Shown here: positions 59,700-64,000 of the stretch, in pieces
How the letters are laid out: every line of letters begins with the position of its first letter
Numbering within the stretch: the first letter of the stretch is position 1
NCBI GenBank assembly: GCA_024516035.1
Contig: CM044959.1
Location: 12,851,902-12,915,901 of the forward strand
Origin: Bactericera cockerelli
Taxonomy: Eukaryota; Arthropoda; Insecta; Hemiptera; Triozidae
Direction of reading: 5' to 3'
Length of the DNA stretch: 64,000 nt
The notes under the pieces: model-generated
Seen by the model: the letters and a program-made list of their open reading frames with translations, nothing else
Database searches by the model: none
What the model was told of the DNA's origin: nothing
Position numbers and translations under genes: made by a program

Positions 59700-61233
59700 T
59701 AATTATTTGAATATATGGTAAGAAAGAAATAATGAGATTGCTGCTCAACCCACTGTAACCACCTGCACTCATTTTCACTCTGGCTAACCTAAGCCTACAC
59801 CATCACCCAACCATCCTACCCAACACACCTTTGATGTTGATCTATGTGTGATAGCTCCTTTTGTTAACTTTGAAAGTTTCCTAAAAATGTTACAAAAAAA
59901 TCATCAAGAAATAAGAGTGCTGGACTTAAAGGTTATACCCTCATTGCACAACTCTGTTTTTCCACCCTTACTTTTCATCTTGGATTATTTTTTTTTATCA
60001 ATGTTTCTAGTTTATTTCTACTTCATGAGTGATAAATAAAATATCACTATGTTGAAAAGATGGTTCTAACACAGTTAAAATCAAAACTACATTTGAGCAG
60101 TAATTTTTTGTTGTAGTTGTTGGAGTAAATGTTTAGTTAACATGGTAAGCTTAAAACTATATTGAAAAGAGGTACACCAATGTGTTTAGAAGACTGATTC
60201 AGAAGTGCAAGGTGTAAAAAAACACACATGAAAGTCCAATTTTTAGGTATTTTCTTGGTTTAACTTTTTTATGGATGTTTCAATCTAAATGAAAATTAGT
60301 AGGTAGAAATTCATTGGGGTCATGAATAGAAAAAAAAAAAAAAATAATATTGTAAGTAACAGTTTCATGGGGCCACACTTTGGGGAAACTTGTGGCACCA
60401 AATGTGAGCTTTTATGGTCAATATTGATTAAGAAAACCGGAATGTATAGTCAAGGAAAGATACACCAAGGCCAATCCTCCCCCTATTCCCTTTTTTAAAA
60501 CTCATCATTCTCATCAAGTGGTGTCAATACACATTCAATAATGCTGGGTTTTATTACTGAGATGTTTGATAACAAAACTTGTTTTATAATTTGATGGAAG
60601 AAGATTTGTGAGTATAGTGAACAGAACAAATAGTTGAGTAGTTATTTTACTTACCAGGTTCAGGATAAAGAAACACCGAAGTGGGTAATGGGTTCTTGTA
60701 CTGAATAGGCTAAACACTCTCAAATTATAGAAAATAACTGACAATGATCAGAAATAAAATCACAGTTAAGTTGAAAATGTAACAGATTATCTTATCAGCT
60801 TGTCACTTATCACCCACTCATCAAAAGATGCAAGATGGAACGCCGATTTTCAATTTTTCTTTCATAAATTGAAAATGTAAACATAAACTGCATGAAGCCG
60901 CTAGCCGAGCCGGTAAAAAAAAGCCGCAGCCAACCAAAGCTTTCAACAGATTTATGAATTGGTTCTTTTTTCTCTCTCTCAACTGGTTTAGCTGATGCAC
61001 AAATTCAAGCTTACAAATTTTCATGGCAATAAGGTCTCATAAATATTACAAATCTTTTAAGGGTAAACTTCAAATCTTACTCAATTAAGAGATTATTTTT
61101 TCTATTAATGATACCTTCCTCTTGACCTTCAATTTAGAAGACTATTCCTGTTACCCATACTTTTCGCACACCCTGTTTGTGTTGATACTGACAACAAAGT
61201 ACTTTTGTAAACGAGCCTTTTTCATGAGTCTCA
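59700..61233. promoter_or_regulatory. Bidirectional promoter interval between mle and citrate synthase
   Basis: Between the mle start codon (59682) and the 5' region of citrate synthase there is no other gene. A GTAAGT at 60651-60656 (minus) could be the donor of an untranslated mle exon. Less AT-rich sequence around 60880-60950 and 61215-61440 fits promoter DNA. No TATA box is evident for either gene. The exact transcription starts cannot be read from sequence alone. Confidence 0.45.
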
Positions 61234-61577
61234 GTGGGTAGTGCACTCTGCCGGCGTATATGGCTACTACGTACTAGACAGTCATTCATCTATCGATCTG
61301 TGCATGCAGTATTTTCGGTCCGAGATATGAGTTTTGATTTGCTTTCATTTGATTCGGTTCGGTCATTTGGATTTTTGTTTCGCGACTCGCGTGTTTGCGG
61401 TCATTTCTGTTTGTAGTTTTGTACGTGGACTTGGTGCTGGAAAAGTCGGTAATTTAAAATAAATAAATTGAAAAAGTTGTGTCGTTTTGAATAGTGAAAA
61501 CCTCGTGATTTTATCCCCTAAACTACATTCAATTATTAATTTGTGACGATTTGACATTCATAAGTCATTGAAAAACC

Positions 61578-62966
61578 ATGTCCCTCATCCGAATTTCAGC
61601 TCGTAATGTTTCCGAGTTACACCAAATCAGCAACTTTTTGCGTACATTCGCAACCGACGCTTCAACAGATCTGAAAGCTGTCCTAGCCAACAAAATCACG
61701 ACTGAACAAGAGAGAATCAAAAACTTCCGCAAGACCTATGGATCCACCAAAGTTGGTGAGGTGACAGTTGATATGATGTATGGAGGTATGAGAGGAATCA
61801 AAGGTTTGGTGTGTGAAACCTCAGTGTTGGACCCGGAGGAAGGTATTCGGTTCAGAGGACTCTCCATTCCAGAGTGCCAGAAAGTTCTCCCCAAAGCTAA
61901 GGGTGGTGAGGAGCCCCTGCCGGAGGGTCTCTTCTGGTTGTTGGTGACAGGAGATGTGCCCTCTGCTGCTCAAGTGCAAGCCATTTCCAAGTCCTGGGCT
62001 TCTCGGGCAGAGCTTCCCTCCCATGTTGTCACCATGCTCAACAACTTCCCCATCAATCTGCATCCCATGTCACAGTTCTCTGCTGCCATCACAGCCCTCA
62101 ACTCTGAGAGTAAATTTGCCAAAGCTTACAATGATGGTGTTCACAAGAGCAAGTACTGGGAGTATGTCTACGAAGACAGCATGGATTTAATTGCCAAATT
62201 GCCTGTTGTTGCTGCTACTATCTACCGCAACACCTTCCAAGGAGGTAAAGGTATTGGAGCCATTGACTCCAGCAAGGACTGGTCTGCCAACTTCACCAGT
62301 ATGCTTGGCTTTGACAACCATCAGTTTACTGAGCTCATGAGATTATACCTGACCATCCACAGTGATCATGAGGGTGGCAATGTTTCTGCTCACACCGTGC
62401 ATCTAGTGGGTTCTGCTCTGTCAGATCCCTACCTGTCCTTTGCTGCTGGAATGAATGGTTTGGCAGGGCCATTGCATGGTTTGGCTAACCAAGAAGTGTT
62501 GGTCTGGTTGAAGAAACTTCAGCAACAAGTTGGTGACAATGTGTCAGAAGAGAAACTGAAAGAGTTCATCTGGAACACACTCAAGAGTGGCCAGGTTGTC
62601 CCAGGATATGGACATGCTGTTCTGCGCAAGACAGACCCCAGGTACACATGTCAGAGAGAGTTTGCCCAGAAACATCTGCCTGATGATGCCCTCTTCAAGC
62701 TTGTGTCTCAAGTATACAAAGTTGTGCCACCAGTCCTCATTGAAACAGGTAAGGTGAAGAACCCATGGCCCAATGTTGATGCTCACTCAGGAGTACTTCT
62801 GCAGTATTATGGACTCAAGGAGATGAACTACTACACTGTTCTGTTTGGAGTCTCAAGAGCTCTAGGAGTATTAGCTTCCCTGATATGGGACAGAGCTCTT
62901 GGTCTACCCATTGAACGCCCCAAATCTCTTTCCACAAATGACCTTGTCAGACAATATTCCAAGTAA
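61578..62966 (+). CDS. kdn: Citrate synthase, mitochondrial, intronless
   Basis: A single uninterrupted frame of 462 codons. Citrate synthase condenses oxaloacetate and acetyl-CoA to citrate, the first step of the TCA cycle, in the mitochondrial matrix. The N-terminus (about 1-27) is basic and Ser/Thr-rich, as expected for a mitochondrial targeting peptide. The active-site residues of pig heart enzyme are all present with a constant offset of 26. They are His264 (HSDHEGGN, substrate binding), His300 ([10 protein letters not shown]), His346 (GYGHAVLR) and Asp401 (NVDAHSG); the last three form the catalytic triad. The ATG at 61578 gives the normal family length, and the frame is fully conserved to [16 protein letters not shown]. 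There is no intron in the coding region, unlike its repeat-filled neighbour. Drosophila knockdown is the named orthologue. A functional retrocopy is possible, but an intact frame and full 3' UTR favour an active gene. Confidence 0.96.
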   Translation: MSLIRISARNVSELHQISNFLRTFATDASTDLKAVLANKITTEQERIKNFRKTYGSTKVGEVTVDMMYGGMRGIKGLVCETSVLDPEEGIRFRGLSIPECQKVLPKAKGGEEPLPEGLFWLLVTGDVPSAAQVQAISKSWASRAELPSHVVTMLNNFPINLHPMSQFSAAITALNSESKFAKAYNDGVHKSKYWEYVYEDSMDLIAKLPVVAATIYRNTFQGGKGIGAIDSSKDWSANFTSMLGFDNHQFTELMRLYLTIHSDHEGGNVSAHTVHLVGSALSDPYLSFAAGMNGLAGPLHGLANQEVLVWLKKLQQQVGDNVSEEKLKEFIWNTLKSGQVVPGYGHAVLRKTDPRYTCQREFAQKHLPDDALFKLVSQVYKVVPPVLIETGKVKNPWPNVDAHSGVLLQYYGLKEMNYYTVLFGVSRALGVLASLIWDRALGLPIERPKSLSTNDLVRQYSK

Positions 62967-64000
62967 ATGCTTCACTATGTATGAATATCTTGAAGTGTGT
63001 GAACAACCTTATTGAAGAATTAAACTCATTACTTGGCATTGAATATTCATCAAGAGATGTTATTTCTTAAATAATCAACTTGGTTGATGAAAAGCATCAT
63101 GTTTTTTATCTAAAAAATGTGTACAGTCTCTAGTTTTAACTTGATCTCCTGTTTTCTGTCCTAGTTTTATTTAGGACCTAAATGAACCATTGCATTGCTA
63201 AAGTATTATGTACATTCTAGTTAAAATATTCAAAATACTGTTTAGATTATACTATTCCTATTGATGAGTACAAAAATGAAATTGAACTTTACTTACTCTT
63301 GGTATGTACCCATTTAAGGGTTTTGTATGAGATACAAATCATTTTAATTTAAAAGATTCCTATTAGTTAACAACATACGTAATATTTTTCTGCCCAATAT
63401 AGGTTGAACTAAACTGGAGATTTCTGAGAAATTTTCCCTTTTCTATTTAAATCATTATTCAATTTGTAGTGTTTTTCATCAGATACCTACTTCTATTATC
63501 CTCTAAAATATCTGTAAAAATGTTAATGATTTTTTTGTCTCATATGTGTGTTTTTCCTGAATAATTCTGTAGGTATATCTTAGAGTAACCCCCTTTTGAA
63601 AGTAATTAAAAATAAATATTAGCTTTTTTGAGTCTCCCTAATAACTTGGAACTGATACATAGGTTTTCTTGTTCTTAGGTTTCAAAAATGTACTTAATCA
63701 ATTTAAAGGTTTTAGCTCTAAGTCACATATTCTTATGTAGGTATCTTGAGAAAATGTCTTGCCAATCTTAGTGGAAAATACATTCTATACCATATAAAGA
63801 TGAAAATCATTAAGGTACTTTGGTATGTACCTTAATAACGAAAAATCCCTTGTAATTGCAATATTATACACCCTTTTTTGTTTTGAATAAACATTTTGCA
63901 GGTTTATTGAAAATGAAAAAAATAATAAATCTTGTTTCTACTCTTACTTTCTTAGGGCTGATTTAAAGATACACCTCTACAATCATAGATCAGATACTAA
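62967..64000 (+). other. 3' UTR and downstream of citrate synthase
   Basis: AT-rich, with no repeats of the families seen elsewhere. Candidate polyadenylation signals AATAAA lie at 63611-63616 and 63886-63891. No further gene seen to the right edge. Confidence 0.6.

Noticed and set aside
60821..61024. 67-codon minus-strand ORF upstream of mle
   Set aside because: No family similarity and no splice connection in frame to mle. More likely promoter or 5' UTR sequence.

Overview
The window looks like an insect nuclear genome, probably a hemipteran (low confidence at order level). It has spliced genes with GT/AG introns, AT-rich introns packed with short retroelements, an insect-type odorant receptor, and the insect orthologues of several conserved nuclear genes. 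Nothing bacterial or viral was seen.

Left part (1-16.9 kb). A fragment of an unrecognised coiled-coil ORF runs off the left edge (minus). The first coding exon of Mediator subunit 29 (intersex) follows on the minus strand. Next comes a two-exon odorant receptor (minus, 5.08-6.79 kb), with a degenerate copy of part of its last exon beside it. A three-exon ataxin-7/Sgf73 orthologue (plus, 9.06-13.82 kb) carries a recent 336-bp internal duplication of its zinc-finger module. The rest to 16.9 kb is AT-rich sequence with SINEs and a Helitron end.

Central part (17.6-59.7 kb). One gene fills 42 kb: the DHX9/maleless RNA helicase on the minus strand. I could trace 22 coding exons with consistent phases, for a protein of about 1232 residues. 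It has two dsRNA-binding domains, a DEIH helicase core, HA2/OB regions and an RGG tail. Its introns hold at least seven tRNA-headed SINE families, a 5S-rRNA-headed SINE, several LINE 3' ends, a LINE with a long open RT reading frame, Helitrons, and at least four kinds of TTAA-flanked MITE. The outstanding feature is that 8 of the 22 exons have one or more partial copies next to them, each spanning one exon/intron boundary. These include a nine-copy array of the end of exon 15 and a triplication around exon 10. Exon 11 is not intact anywhere in this sequence. Two copies of its end are interrupted by a LINE tail, and the third lies in a stretch that looks like an indel-riddled version of its neighbour, so an assembly error is likely there.

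Right part (59.7-64 kb). The maleless promoter region abuts a divergently transcribed, intronless mitochondrial citrate synthase gene (plus, 61.58-62.97 kb) and its 3' UTR.

The genes are not an operon. Loosely, ataxin-7 (SAGA), MED29 (Mediator) and maleless/DHX9 all act in nuclear gene expression. Their proximity may be chance.
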